Source of the DNA: Nitrospirillum amazonense
Lineage (GTDB): Bacteria; Pseudomonadota; Alphaproteobacteria; Azospirillales; Azospirillaceae
Reading direction: 5' to 3'
Assembly (NCBI RefSeq): GCF_007828035.1
Contig: NZ_VITV01000007.1
Coordinates: 124,001-188,000, forward strand
Length of the DNA: 64,000 bases
Under the pieces are notes generated by a model, which saw only the letters and a list, made by a program, of their open reading frames with translations, was not told the origin of the DNA and did not search any database. Shown here in pieces: positions 43,983-53,324 of this stretch. Within the stretch, counting starts at the first letter, position 1. Each line of letters opens with the position of its first letter. Made by a program: the position numbers and the translations under genes.

Positions 43983-45350
43983 TCAAGGCTCGCGCATCCC
44001 CTCGGACGCCTGACGCAGCACTGTCTCCATCAGGTACATCAGGATAGTGCGGCGCCCTACCATGATGTCGGCGCTGAGCGGCATACCCGGCACCAGGTGC
44101 ACGCCGTCCTTGCCGACATTGTGAAGCTTGACCTCAGTGATCTCGATCCGCCCCCGGAAGAATCGCCGCGTGGTCGGCTGGCCGTTATCCTGGCGGGTGA
44201 AGCTGTCGTCGCTGACGCTGCGCAGGATGCCCTTGGCCGTGCCATGCTCGATGAAGCGATAGGCGTCCAGCTTGATCTCGACCTTGTCGCCCAGCTTGAC
44301 GTGGCCCTGGTCGGCACCGTCCAGGTCGACCTCCGCCTCCAGGGGCGCATTGGCCGGCACCAGGGTCACCAGCATATCGCCGGTCTTGGCGACGGAACCT
44401 ACGGAAATGTCACCCACGGACAGGATGGAGCCGTCCTCTATGGCGCGCATCTCGACCAAATCGTTGCGGCGTTCCGCCTTGGACAGGTCGTCCCTGGCCT
44501 TCTGCAGGTCCGTCCGCTTGCTGGACAGATCCTGGGCCAGATCCGCCTGCCACTGATGCAAGAAGGACTCCCGCTCCGACCGCAGGGCTTCCAGGTCGTG
44601 CGACGCCGAGCGCGCCTGCTGTTCGGCGCTGGCCAGGTTGCGCATCATCTCGGTGCGGCTGTCCTGCGCCAGCAGGGTGTTCAAACGGCTGCCGTATTCC
44701 TTCTTTTCCAGCTTGGCGCGCATGTCCTCGATCTCCGAGGTCACCGCCACGCGGGATTTGAAGTACTCCATGTCCCGCTGGCTGCGCACCATGGTGGACT
44801 GGGCTGATTCGATCTTCTGGTCGTAGTTCGCGAGCTTGGCCTTGTACTCCGCCTGGCGCGACCGCCAGACGGACAGCTGCAACGCCGCCTGCGTCGTCGG
44901 CTCCGCCCCGGGGTCGTAGACCGCCTTGGCCTGCTCCGCCTCCAGGCGGGCGACCTCGGCCGCCAGCGACGCCACCTGGTCGCGCAGCTGCGAAGCGTCG
45001 GCGGACGCGAAGGTCGGGTCCAGCGTCACCAGCAGGTCGCCCTTCTTCACCTCCTGCCCCGGCCGCACCATGATGGACCGGACGACGGAGGTGTCTAGCG
45101 GCTGCACCACGATGCTGGGGGTGCGCGACACCACCTTGCCGGGGGCCGTCACCACCTCATCCAGCTTCACCACGGAAACCAGGATCAGGGCGACGGCCAC
45201 CATGGCCGACAGGGTGTACAGCGTGCTGCGCACCGGCTTGGGATACGGGGCCCCCACGACCGCAGCGATTTCCGACTGGAAGTCGTTGATCGCCTGGGCG
45301 ACGACGGCGTCACTCCCGCGGGGCGTCGGGACCAGAGAGCGCGCGCTCAT
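43983..45350 (-). CDS. Type I secretion membrane-fusion (HlyD-family) protein
   Basis: The 455-aa adaptor has one transmembrane helix near residues 44-62 (LYTLSAMVAVALILVSVV), a biotinyl-lipoyl-like region (VVQPLDTSVVRSIMVRPGQE and KKGDLLVTLDP), a long coiled coil (about 115-300) and a C-terminal beta-barrel ending GVHLVPGMPLSADIMVGRR, the HlyD signature. The ATG at 45350 has CCGGAG six bases upstream and overlaps the 3' end of the ABC transporter gene by 41 bases. It bridges the inner-membrane transporter and an outer-membrane channel, which is not encoded here. Confidence 0.92.
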   Translation of the reverse strand: MSARSLVPTPRGSDAVVAQAINDFQSEIAAVVGAPYPKPVRSTLYTLSAMVAVALILVSVVKLDEVVTAPGKVVSRTPSIVVQPLDTSVVRSIMVRPGQEVKKGDLLVTLDPTFASADASQLRDQVASLAAEVARLEAEQAKAVYDPGAEPTTQAALQLSVWRSRQAEYKAKLANYDQKIESAQSTMVRSQRDMEYFKSRVAVTSEIEDMRAKLEKKEYGSRLNTLLAQDSRTEMMRNLASAEQQARSASHDLEALRSERESFLHQWQADLAQDLSSKRTDLQKARDDLSKAERRNDLVEMRAIEDGSILSVGDISVGSVAKTGDMLVTLVPANAPLEAEVDLDGADQGHVKLGDKVEIKLDAYRFIEHGTAKGILRSVSDDSFTRQDNGQPTTRRFFRGRIEITEVKLHNVGKDGVHLVPGMPLSADIMVGRRTILMYLMETVLRQASEGMREP

Positions 45351-47514
45351 TGGGAACTCCGGAAGATTGATGGCGATTCTGCTGGAACCAAAGGTGACGA
45401 TAGATATCGCACCGCTGGAGCAATTCTTCATGGGTGCCGACGTCGTAGACCCGTCCGCGCTCCATCACCACGATCATATCGCAATCCACCAGCGAGGTCA
45501 GGCGATGGGAAATGACCACCATCGTCCGGCCTTCGGAGATGCGCTGCAGGTTGCTGTTGATGATGGCTTCGCTGTCCGGGTCCAGGGCGCTGGTCGCCTC
45601 GTCCAGGATCAGGATGGGCGGATCGACCAGCAGGGCACGGGCGATGGCGATGCGCTGGCGCTGGCCACCGGAGATATTGGTCGACCCCTCGGCCAGGAAG
45701 GTGTCGTAGCCGCGCGGCAGGCGCTCGATGAACTCCTCGGCGCCGGCCATGCGGGCGGCCTCGATGATCTCTTCGAACGAGGCGTCGGCCCGGGCAGCGC
45801 CGATGTTCTCACGCACGCTGCCGCTGAACAGGAAGTTGTCCTGCAGCACGACGCCCAGGTTGGAGCGCAGGTGGCTGATGTCCATCTGGCGCAGATCGAC
45901 ACCGTCGATCTTGATCAGGCCGTCGTAGTCCTGGTGCAGGCCCTGCAGCAGGCGGGTCACGGTGGTCTTGCCCGAACCGCTGCGCCCCATCACGCCGACC
46001 ACACTGCCCCGCGGGATGTCGACGGTGACCCGGTCCAGCGCCTTGTTCTGGGCGCCGGGGTAGCGGAAGCTGACATCCTCGAAGCTGATGTGCCCATGGA
46101 ATCGCGGGCGCAGGCCATGATCCGACCGCAGATCTTCCGGCGGGATGTTGACGATGGAAGCGACTTGGCTGATGGCGCCGCGCACCTCCTGAAGCTGCTG
46201 CAGCATGCCGGCGATCTGGACCAGCGGCTGGGTGGCGCGGCTGGCCAGCATGGTGAACGCCACCAGCGACCCGGCCAGTGCCGACTGGTCAGAAGATAGC
46301 GCCATATAGCAGCCCAGCAGCAGCGTGCCGGAATAGGTCAGCTTCTCCAGCGGCTGCAGGATGGTCTGGGGCTGGTTGGCGATCAGCGCCAGGTTGCGGT
46401 GGGCCTTCACCGCCTGGGCGCCCCGCATGTCCCACCCGCGCCGCTTGCTGCCTTCCAGCGCCAGCGACTTGATCGTCCGCATGCCATGGATGCTTTCGAT
46501 CATGAAGGAGTTCTTGCGGGTCTCCGCCTCCACCACCTTGCCGTGATAACGGCCGATCACCGGCATGTACAGCAGGACGACCAGGAACATGACACACGCA
46601 ATGCCCAGCACCCACAAGCTGAGGATCGCGTTCATGAAGAACATGGCGGGAATGATGACGATCAGGGTCATCGTGTCCAGCGCGGTGCCGAACAGCTGGC
46701 CTGTCAGGAAATTACGCACACGCCAGATTTCGTTCAGGCGGTGATTGATGAGGCCCGTGGACAGGCCTTCGAATACCTCGATGGGCAAGCCGAGCAGACG
46801 GTCATAGACGAAAGCGGTCAAGCGGCCGTCGATGCGGGCGGTGCCCTCCGCCACCAGGTAGCGGCGCAGCCACCCGAAGGCGGTGTCGAAAACGATCACG
46901 AACCCCACGCCGACGGCCAGGACCACCAGGGTGGACATGCGCTGGTGCACCAGGACGCGGTCGACCACGACCATGTAGACCAGCGGCGGCACCAGGGAGA
47001 AAAAGCTCATGATCAGCGCGGCCAAGCCCACGTCGCGGAAGATGCGGCGTTCCCGCAGCACCTCCCCCATCAGCCAACCCAGCCCGAACAGGCCCCGCTC
47101 CTCCGCCTCGGTGTTCTTCGGCTTCAGCAGGACGACGTCGCCGGCCCAGATCTCATCCAGCGCGATCTCGTCCAGAGGACGGGTCTGGTTGGCCTGACCT
47201 GGCTCGCGAACATAGATGATGGGCGGGGAAACGCTGGGCGACACGCCGGTCAGCACCAGGGCGGTCCCGTCCTTCAGGCACAGGATGGCGGGGACAGCCC
47301 GGCCCAGGCGCATCAGCTGCCGCCAGTTCATGCGGACGGCCCGGGCCTCGAAGCCCTTCTCATCGGCGGCATGCACCAGGACTGCGCGCTTAACCTCGCC
47401 CTCCCCCTCGGCATAGGTCCGGACCAGTTGCTCTCGCGAGAGATGGACGCCGTGGTGCTGCGCCACAAGCAGCAATGCGGTGAGCATCGTGTGATCCACG
47501 ATGGCCCCGTTCAT
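45310..47514 (-). CDS. Type I secretion ABC transporter with degenerate C39-like domain
   Basis: The 734-aa HlyB-type exporter has an N-terminal C39-like domain (about 1-130) that lacks the catalytic Cys, and the usual HFI-type His segment reads DGTALVLTGV, so it should bind rather than cleave substrate. Six transmembrane segments span about 155-430. The ATPase has Walker A GRSGSGKTT near 510, signature NISGGQRQRIAIARAL, Walker B ILILDEATSALD and ISHRL. The start is uncertain: ATG 47514 lacks a ribosome site; GTG 47535 after GGCGGA or TTG 47559 are alternatives. It forms one operon with hlyD and probably the Sel1 gene. Confidence 0.92.
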   Translation of the reverse strand: MNGAIVDHTMLTALLLVAQHHGVHLSREQLVRTYAEGEGEVKRAVLVHAADEKGFEARAVRMNWRQLMRLGRAVPAILCLKDGTALVLTGVSPSVSPPIIYVREPGQANQTRPLDEIALDEIWAGDVVLLKPKNTEAEERGLFGLGWLMGEVLRERRIFRDVGLAALIMSFFSLVPPLVYMVVVDRVLVHQRMSTLVVLAVGVGFVIVFDTAFGWLRRYLVAEGTARIDGRLTAFVYDRLLGLPIEVFEGLSTGLINHRLNEIWRVRNFLTGQLFGTALDTMTLIVIIPAMFFMNAILSLWVLGIACVMFLVVLLYMPVIGRYHGKVVEAETRKNSFMIESIHGMRTIKSLALEGSKRRGWDMRGAQAVKAHRNLALIANQPQTILQPLEKLTYSGTLLLGCYMALSSDQSALAGSLVAFTMLASRATQPLVQIAGMLQQLQEVRGAISQVASIVNIPPEDLRSDHGLRPRFHGHISFEDVSFRYPGAQNKALDRVTVDIPRGSVVGVMGRSGSGKTTVTRLLQGLHQDYDGLIKIDGVDLRQMDISHLRSNLGVVLQDNFLFSGSVRENIGAARADASFEEIIEAARMAGAEEFIERLPRGYDTFLAEGSTNISGGQRQRIAIARALLVDPPILILDEATSALDPDSEAIINSNLQRISEGRTMVVISHRLTSLVDCDMIVVMERGRVYDVGTHEELLQRCDIYRHLWFQQNRHQSSGVPNERALSGPDAPRE

Positions 47515-47704
47515 GGTCGATGAATCTGCGCTCACGTCATCCGCCGTACAGAACCCCAATGTGCCGGCCTGTTCCCCTTTCGGGCAGGGGCCGGTCCCCC
47601 TTTGCGCGCGACCTTAGCGCACTCATAAAAGAAACGGCAAATTCTACATATGCCTGTCCCGGATTTTCTGCCCGGTTAATGTGTCATTTAAATGAAACGA
47701 CGAA

Positions 47705-48943
47705 TTAAGTCCCTGCCGGCGCGGGACATCCGAACCGCGCCAGGGCTTGGCGCCAGGCGGGTACAGCCTGAGTGCGGGCGTCGAATCGCGCCCTCACCGT
47801 CTCCCTCGCCCTTTGCCGCAGGGGCGCCAGGGCCGGCCCGCGATCCAGCGCCTCTACCACCCGGCTGGCCAGCATGCCCGTGTCGAAGAACGGGAACAGC
47901 AGCCCGTTCACCCCATCCCGCACCACCTCCGCGACCGGCGGCGTGTCGGAGGCGACCAGCAAGACGCCACAGGCCATGGCCTCCAGCATCGACCAGGACA
48001 ACACGAAGGGATAGGTGAGATAGACGTGCGCGCTGGACAAGCGCATCAGGTCCAAAAATCGACCGTGGTCAACCGGCCCCAGGAAATGCACGCGGCTCGA
48101 TTCCAGCGCCGGCCCCACCTCCGCCATCAGGTGCTCGCGCCAAGTCCCCCCGCCCGCGGGTGGCGGACCATAGCTGACGCCATCCCCCCCGGCCACCACC
48201 ACCCGTGCCCGGGGCCGCCGCCTCAGGATTTCCGGCAGCGCGCGCATGAAGACGTGGAAGCCCCGGTAAGGTTCCAGGTCCCGCGCCACGTAGGTCACCA
48301 CCTCGTCCCCCTGGGTGATGACCGTGCCGTCGGGCAGGGCAAAAGCCGGCACCGGTCCGGGACAGGCCAGGTCGGTGTCTATCCCCTCATGCATGACCTG
48401 CAGACGGTCGCGGAAGGCGGCCGGATGAAGCGAGCGCTGCCATTCGGTCGGGCAGACGCCCAAGTCCGCAGCCTCCAGCCCCAGCAGGTTGACGACGTTC
48501 AGCGTGCGCACACGGGCCAGATCGTCCAGGGTAACGGGGAAAAGCGGGTCGAAACCCACGTCCGCTCCCCGACTGTGATAGTAAAACTCGAAGTAACCAA
48601 CAAGTGGAACGTCCGGCCACAAGTCTTTCAGATAAAGCGTATCGCCGAAACCGCAATGGCCGATGATCAAATCGGGACGATATCCTTGCTGCGCCATCCC
48701 CACGGCATCCCGCAGCGCGCACTGCCCGCGGATGACATGGTCGGCGGCACTCACCAGATAAGGGTGGGTGCCGGCAGCCACGGCGGGCATGTCCCTGTAA
48801 AGCTGCGGGGTCAGGCCCGGCAGCCGCCACTCCTCCCGCTGTCCCAGACCGCGTACCTCGACCCGCGGATCGGCCAGCAATGACAAGGCCAGGGGGCGAA
48901 ATTGGCCGGGAAAGTCCTTATGCAACAGCAAAACCCGAAACAT
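47705..48943 (-). CDS. Glycosyltransferase family 4 protein
   Basis: The 412-aa enzyme starts FRVLLLHKDFPGQFRPLAL, matching the N-terminal domain of a GT4 subgroup; DLIIGHCGFGDTLYLKDLWP and VPLVGYFEFYYHSRGADVGF follow. The C-terminal GT-B half has VVTYVARDLEPYRGFHVFMR near 235 and SWSMLEAMACGVLLVASDTP near 335, with the expected acidic residue shifted. It transfers a sugar to an unknown acceptor, probably for surface glycan or glycoprotein. ATG 48943 follows GGGGAAG by ten bases; the frame is open further upstream over the divergent intergenic region. Confidence 0.85.
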   Translation of the reverse strand: MFRVLLLHKDFPGQFRPLALSLLADPRVEVRGLGQREEWRLPGLTPQLYRDMPAVAAGTHPYLVSAADHVIRGQCALRDAVGMAQQGYRPDLIIGHCGFGDTLYLKDLWPDVPLVGYFEFYYHSRGADVGFDPLFPVTLDDLARVRTLNVVNLLGLEAADLGVCPTEWQRSLHPAAFRDRLQVMHEGIDTDLACPGPVPAFALPDGTVITQGDEVVTYVARDLEPYRGFHVFMRALPEILRRRPRARVVVAGGDGVSYGPPPAGGGTWREHLMAEVGPALESSRVHFLGPVDHGRFLDLMRLSSAHVYLTYPFVLSWSMLEAMACGVLLVASDTPPVAEVVRDGVNGLLFPFFDTGMLASRVVEALDRGPALAPLRQRARETVRARFDARTQAVPAWRQALARFGCPAPAGT

Positions 48944-49167
48944 GCCAGCGCGCTTCCCCATCATCCCGGACCGCCGGCAGCCCCCGGGCGCCGGCCCGTC
49001 GCGTATTCTCGTGGATGGTCGCCGGGCTTGTCCACGGCGATTGGGTCCACGCCTGTCCGCCGCAGACGGGCGCTGGACAAATCCGCCGGCCCTCGGGCAC
49101 AACCGGACGGACAGCCCCTGCCACGCCATAAGGCGAGGGGACGCATTGCAGAACGGAAGCATTTCGC

Positions 49168-50976
49168 ATGGACATCCGCTGGCCCTCCGCCGACGCCCCG
49201 ACCATCGCGGCCCCCTGCCCGGTCTGTGGCGACGCCGGCCCCCATGCGCCAACCCTGACCGTTCCCTGGGGGGGGCCTCACGATCCGGATTGGGTGTTGC
49301 TGTCCTGCCGGCGATGCACCGTCCGCTTCTCCACGGACCGGACGGTGGGCGACTACAGTCACGACACCGGCGTCTTCATCGCCGCCACGGACCTGTACCT
49401 GGAAATGGGCGCGGGCTTGGACGTAATGCTGGAGCCCATGGGCTGGCTGAAGCCGGGTGAGGGCCGCCTGCTGGACATCGGCGCCAACATCGGTTTCATC
49501 AGCGATTATGTCGAGGTGGCGCTGGGTTGGAAAGCCAAGGGCTACGACCCATCCCGCGCGTCGGAGCTGGGCCGCCAGTGGCTGGGCCTGGACATCGTCC
49601 CGGACTATTTCACCGAAGATACCCCCCTGCCCGTCACCTATGATGTGGTGGCCGCCTTTGAATTGCTGGAGCATGTCCCGAACCCGGTCCCCCTGCTGAA
49701 AACACTCAGCCGGGGCCTGAACGACACGGGCATCCTGGTCCTGACCACGCCGGACGGCGGGGTGCTGAAGCCGGAAACGCCGGCCTCCATGATGTGGCCC
49801 ATCATCAGCCCCGGCTCGCACATGACCCTGTTCACCGCGGTCTCGATGGAAACGGCGCTGCGCGCGGCGGGCTTCACCCACATCAGCGTGACGCCCGTCG
49901 CCGGCATCCTGCGCGTCCACGCCTCGCGCGTGCCGTTGCCCGCGGGCGTGAGGAACGGCTGCGACCGCGCCCTGCTGCGCGAATACCTGCGCCGGCGCCT
50001 GACGCCTGAGCGCCTGCCCAACTATGACCGGCTGGAGAACGGCTTCCGCTATCGCCTATTCAAGGAACTGGTCAACTTCGGCTTCCCCGAAGAGGCCCAG
50101 GAGGTATTCAAGCAGATGGTGGCGCAGGTCCGCGCCCGCTTCGGCATCGACCTGGATGATCCGGAAAGCCTGGTGGTGCCGCCCAATCCGGTGGACCTTG
50201 AGGAATTCACCCGGCGTGAGCCCGGCAACCTGATGACCTCGCTGCATTTCAAGTCCATCCTGGTCAACAACGCCGACAATGACGCCGCCCGGTCGGCCTG
50301 TTACGCCGCCGCGGCCGTCTTGGCGGGCGTGACGCTGCGCCGGGTACTGCAGCGCCTCAGCATGGATAATGGCGAGGCCGGCACCGCCATCCCGGCCGCC
50401 CTGCGCCTGGCCCTGCAAAACCTGGCAGTGCAGGGCGCGGACATCCGGCCCCTGCTGACCCTGGTGGAAGCGACGGATTCCACCACCGGCTTCATGCTGA
50501 CCCCCACGGACCGGGACGCCCTGCGCGGCGACCTGAAGGCCACCCTGGCCACCCTGGGCATGCGGCAAGCGGAGACCCTGGACCAGCCGGTCGAAGTGTT
50601 GCCGGGCGACGATTGCGTCACCCGCCTGATCAACCTGGCCCGCCCCGCCGCCTACCAGGCCGCGCGGCAGGCGGCCATCGACACCATTGGCAGCAATCGT
50701 AAACCGGCCAAAGTCCTGGCCCTGCTGGACCAGGCGGTGAGCGACCCGCTGCTGCGCGACTGGCCGGACACCGTCACCTTGTGCGCCAAGGTGGCCCTGA
50801 TCCGCCTGGTGCGGCTGCGGGCTCATCGCCTGGCCGCCCGCGTCTACGAGCGCTGGGGCGACCCGTCCTGGCACGAGGACGCGCCCGTGGCCGCCGCCCT
50901 GGCCCTGATGGCGGAGTCCCGCTATCCGTTACCCATCCGGCTGTACCGCCGGCTGCGGCAGCGGCTGGCCGCCTGA
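49168..50976 (+). CDS. SAM-dependent methyltransferase with N-terminal zinc ribbon
   Basis: The 602-aa protein begins with a probable zinc ribbon (APCPVCGDA near residue 13 and SCRRCTVRF near 44), then a class I methyltransferase domain: GRLLDIGANIGFISDYVE near 98, KGYDPSRASELGRQW, and VVAAFELLEHVPNPVPLL near 160. This resembles methyltransferases of sugar and lipid modification. About 300 helical residues follow (300-602) that I cannot assign, with the ending SRYPLPIRLYRRLRQRLAA. It is divergent from the glycosyltransferase gene, which suggests both act on the same glycan (inference). Confidence 0.8.
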   Translation: MDIRWPSADAPTIAAPCPVCGDAGPHAPTLTVPWGGPHDPDWVLLSCRRCTVRFSTDRTVGDYSHDTGVFIAATDLYLEMGAGLDVMLEPMGWLKPGEGRLLDIGANIGFISDYVEVALGWKAKGYDPSRASELGRQWLGLDIVPDYFTEDTPLPVTYDVVAAFELLEHVPNPVPLLKTLSRGLNDTGILVLTTPDGGVLKPETPASMMWPIISPGSHMTLFTAVSMETALRAAGFTHISVTPVAGILRVHASRVPLPAGVRNGCDRALLREYLRRRLTPERLPNYDRLENGFRYRLFKELVNFGFPEEAQEVFKQMVAQVRARFGIDLDDPESLVVPPNPVDLEEFTRREPGNLMTSLHFKSILVNNADNDAARSACYAAAAVLAGVTLRRVLQRLSMDNGEAGTAIPAALRLALQNLAVQGADIRPLLTLVEATDSTTGFMLTPTDRDALRGDLKATLATLGMRQAETLDQPVEVLPGDDCVTRLINLARPAAYQAARQAAIDTIGSNRKPAKVLALLDQAVSDPLLRDWPDTVTLCAKVALIRLVRLRAHRLAARVYERWGDPSWHEDAPVAAALALMAESRYPLPIRLYRRLRQRLAA

Positions 50977-51271
50977 CGTCAGAAGGGCGGCCACAACTCC
51001 GCAGGGCGGCCAATGAACCAGCGCCGGCCGGCCAGGATAAACCCGTCAAGGATGCGGTGGGCAATGCTCCGCCGCGTGGGGACCCGGTGCATCGCCGGCC
51101 TCCTTCTGGAATAAGGGATGGTTATGGGAACCCGGCTGGCCCGAGGCGCGCCCCAGGCCAGCCCTAGAGCGGAACGCGATCAGGTGGAGTCACCTGATCG
51201 CGTTCCGCTCTATCATGCACAGGTTAAGAGCAAGCCGCGATGATGGCTGATCGCAGCTTGCCCTAGCCCGC
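50977..51271. other. Intergenic region with palindromic element
   Basis: These 295 bases lie between the converging methyltransferase and alcohol dehydrogenase genes. No gene is seen. The only strong structure is the palindrome at 51165-51212. Confidence 0.6.
51165..51212. repeat. 48-bp perfect palindromic (REP-like) element
   Basis: Two exact 22-base arms, beginning TAGAGCGGAACGCGATCAGG on one side and ending in its complement TCCGCTCTA, enclose a four-base loop GAGT. I recall similar GCGATCAGGTG palindromes as dispersed intergenic repeats in alphaproteobacterial genomes; no second copy was noticed in this window. It may also act as a bidirectional terminator although there is no T-run. Confidence 0.8.
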
Positions 51272-52303
51272 TTAGAAGCCGGATAGCACCAGCTTGCCCC
51301 GGGCCGTGCCGCTTTCGACCACGGCATGGGCCCGGCGCAGGTTGGCGGCGCTGATCACCCCCAAATCCTGGGTCATTGTCGTGCGCAGCACGCCCGCATC
51401 CACCAGGCGCGAGACCTCGTGCAGCAGCTCATGCTGGGCGATCATGTCCGGCGTCTGGAACATGGAGCGGGTGTACATGAACTCCCAATGCAGGGAGATG
51501 CTCTTGCGCTTCAGCAGGGTGATGTCCAGCGGCTGGGCCGGATCGTCGATCAGCGCCAGCTTGCCCTGCGGCGCCATCAGGGCGGCGATGGCGGGGAAGT
51601 GCTGCTCCGTCGCCGTCAGGCTCATGACATGGGTGGCGCCGCCGACCGCGATGGCCCGCACTTGGGGTTCCAGCGGTTGGCGATGGTCGATGACGTGATG
51701 GGCGCCCATGGCCAAGCTCCAGTCCCGCGTTTCGGGACGCGAGGCCGTGGCGATGACCGTCAGACCGGTCAGCCGCCGTGCCAATTGGGTGGCGATGGAG
51801 CCGACGCCGCCGGCACCGCCCACGATCAGCAGCACGCCGGCCGTGCCGTCATTCCCGGCGCCGGCCGGCAACCGCGCCACGCCCATCCGGTCGAACAGCA
51901 TTTCCCAGGCCGTGATGCTGGTCAGCGGCAGGGCCGCAGCCTCCGCCGCCGTCAGGCTGGTGGGCTTTGGGCCTACGAGGCGTTCATCGACCAGATGGAA
52001 TTCGGCGTTGGTGCCGGGGCGTTCCAGCGCGCCGGCGTAGAACACGGCGTCGCCAACCTTGAACAGCGTCGCCTCCGGCCCGATTGCGACCACCGTGCCC
52101 ACGGCGTCCCAACCCAGGATGCGCGCGGCGCCGTCCACCGGGGCGGCGTTGCGTCGAACCTTGGTATCCACGGGGTTGACCGAGATGGCGTCCACCCGCA
52201 CCAGCAGGTCCCGGCCGGTAGCCACGGGGATGGGAAGCTCCAGATCCACCAGACTGTCGGCCTGGTCGATGGCTTGGTTCTGATAGTAACCGACGGCTTT
52301 CAT
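51272..52303 (-). CDS. Zinc-type alcohol dehydrogenase-like / quinone oxidoreductase family protein
   Basis: The 343-aa medium-chain dehydrogenase/reductase has VRVDAISVNPVDTKVR near residue 36, GWDAVGTVVAIGPEA near 64 and the NADPH-binding GGAGGVGSIATQLARR near 158. Structural zinc cysteines are absent, as in the quinone-oxidoreductase branch. It probably reduces quinones or enones with NADPH. It is divergent from the LysR gene at 52458, a common pairing in which the regulator controls the reductase. Confidence 0.88.
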   Translation of the reverse strand: MKAVGYYQNQAIDQADSLVDLELPIPVATGRDLLVRVDAISVNPVDTKVRRNAAPVDGAARILGWDAVGTVVAIGPEATLFKVGDAVFYAGALERPGTNAEFHLVDERLVGPKPTSLTAAEAAALPLTSITAWEMLFDRMGVARLPAGAGNDGTAGVLLIVGGAGGVGSIATQLARRLTGLTVIATASRPETRDWSLAMGAHHVIDHRQPLEPQVRAIAVGGATHVMSLTATEQHFPAIAALMAPQGKLALIDDPAQPLDITLLKRKSISLHWEFMYTRSMFQTPDMIAQHELLHEVSRLVDAGVLRTTMTQDLGVISAANLRRAHAVVESGTARGKLVLSGF

Positions 52304-52400
52304 GATGAGGCACCTTGTTGACCAAGGGGTTGAGGGCGAATGCCACCATCAGCGGCGGCGTGCACTCCCCCAAAATTCCCTATTCCGTTCTGATCATCAA

Positions 52401-52439
52401 TTGACAGGATCAAAGACACGCTATTCAATTATGAATAGC
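52401..52439 (+). promoter_or_regulatory. LysR promoter with T-N11-A palindrome
   Basis: TTGACA (52401-52406) is a consensus -35. The palindrome GCTATTCA-ATTA-TGAATAGC (52420-52439) covers the expected -10 region and contains the LysR-box pattern ATTCA-N4-TGAAT. It likely mediates autorepression and control of the divergent dehydrogenase gene. Confidence 0.65.
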
Positions 52440-52457
52440 TATCGATGGGAAAAGCCG

Positions 52458-53321
52458 ATGGATTGGGACGACCTGCGTTATTTCCTGGCCATCGCCCGGC
52501 ACGGCACCCTGTCAGGCGCCGCCCGCCAATTGGGCGTCAGCCAGCCCACGGTGGGACGGCGGCTGGAGGCGTTGGAGACCCGGCTGGGCACCCGCCTGTT
52601 CCAGCGCACGCCGACCGGCTACGTCCCGACCGAAGCGGGCACAGGCCTGGTGGCCGGGGCGGAGCGCATGGAGACCGAGGCGCTGGCGGCGGAACGGGCC
52701 GCCACCGGCCTGGACGTGGGGCTGGAGGGCGCGGTGCGCGCCACGTCGCCGGAATGGGTGGGACAGTGGCTGCTGGGCCCCCATCTGGCGCGTTTCCACG
52801 GCGCCCACCCCGGCATCACTGTGGAGCTGGTGACCGACGCCCGGCTGTACAGCCTGACCCGGCGGGAGGCGGACGTCGCCTTCCGCTTCCACCGCTTCGA
52901 CCAGAATGAGATCGCGCAGCGCCGGGTGGCCACGGTGGGCTTCGGTCTTTATGCGGCGCCGGCGTATCTCGCGCGGCACGGCACACCGGATTTCACCAGC
53001 GGGGCCGCCGGCCACAGCCTGATCCTGATGAACGAAAGCTTCGGCGGCTTGGGTGATCTGCCCTGGCTGTTGGCCCTGGCGCATGACGCGCGGCACGCCC
53101 TTAGGACCAACAGCCGCGACCTGCAGGCCGTAGCCTGCGCTGGCGGCGCGGGGCTGGCCGCCCTGCCCCATGTCATGGCCCAGGCACGTGGATTGGTGGC
53201 CGTGGACACGCCGACCCCGGCCCCGCCGCGCGAAATCTGGGCCGGCGTGCATCGTGATGCCCAGCGCACGCCCCGTATCCGCGCATTTCTCGACCACATG
53301 GCGCAGGCGATGTCCCGCTAG
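52458..53321 (+). CDS. LysR-family transcriptional regulator
   Basis: The 287-aa protein starts MDWDDLRYFLAIARHGTLSG, continuing AARQLGVSQPTVGRRLEALE, the helix-turn-helix of LysR regulators. The effector domain follows from residue 90. The frame extends upstream to 52302, but ATG 52458 gives the standard N-terminus and leaves the palindrome free in the promoter. Its stop is three bases from the stop of the converging ohrR. Confidence 0.88.
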   Translation: MDWDDLRYFLAIARHGTLSGAARQLGVSQPTVGRRLEALETRLGTRLFQRTPTGYVPTEAGTGLVAGAERMETEALAAERAATGLDVGLEGAVRATSPEWVGQWLLGPHLARFHGAHPGITVELVTDARLYSLTRREADVAFRFHRFDQNEIAQRRVATVGFGLYAAPAYLARHGTPDFTSGAAGHSLILMNESFGGLGDLPWLLALAHDARHALRTNSRDLQAVACAGGAGLAALPHVMAQARGLVAVDTPTPAPPREIWAGVHRDAQRTPRIRAFLDHMAQAMSR

Positions 53322-53324
53322 GCT

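Noticed and set aside
45310-47559. Active C39 bacteriocin-processing peptidase in the ABC exporter
   Set aside because: The catalytic Cys and the usual His segment are missing, so a non-cleaving C39-like domain fits better.
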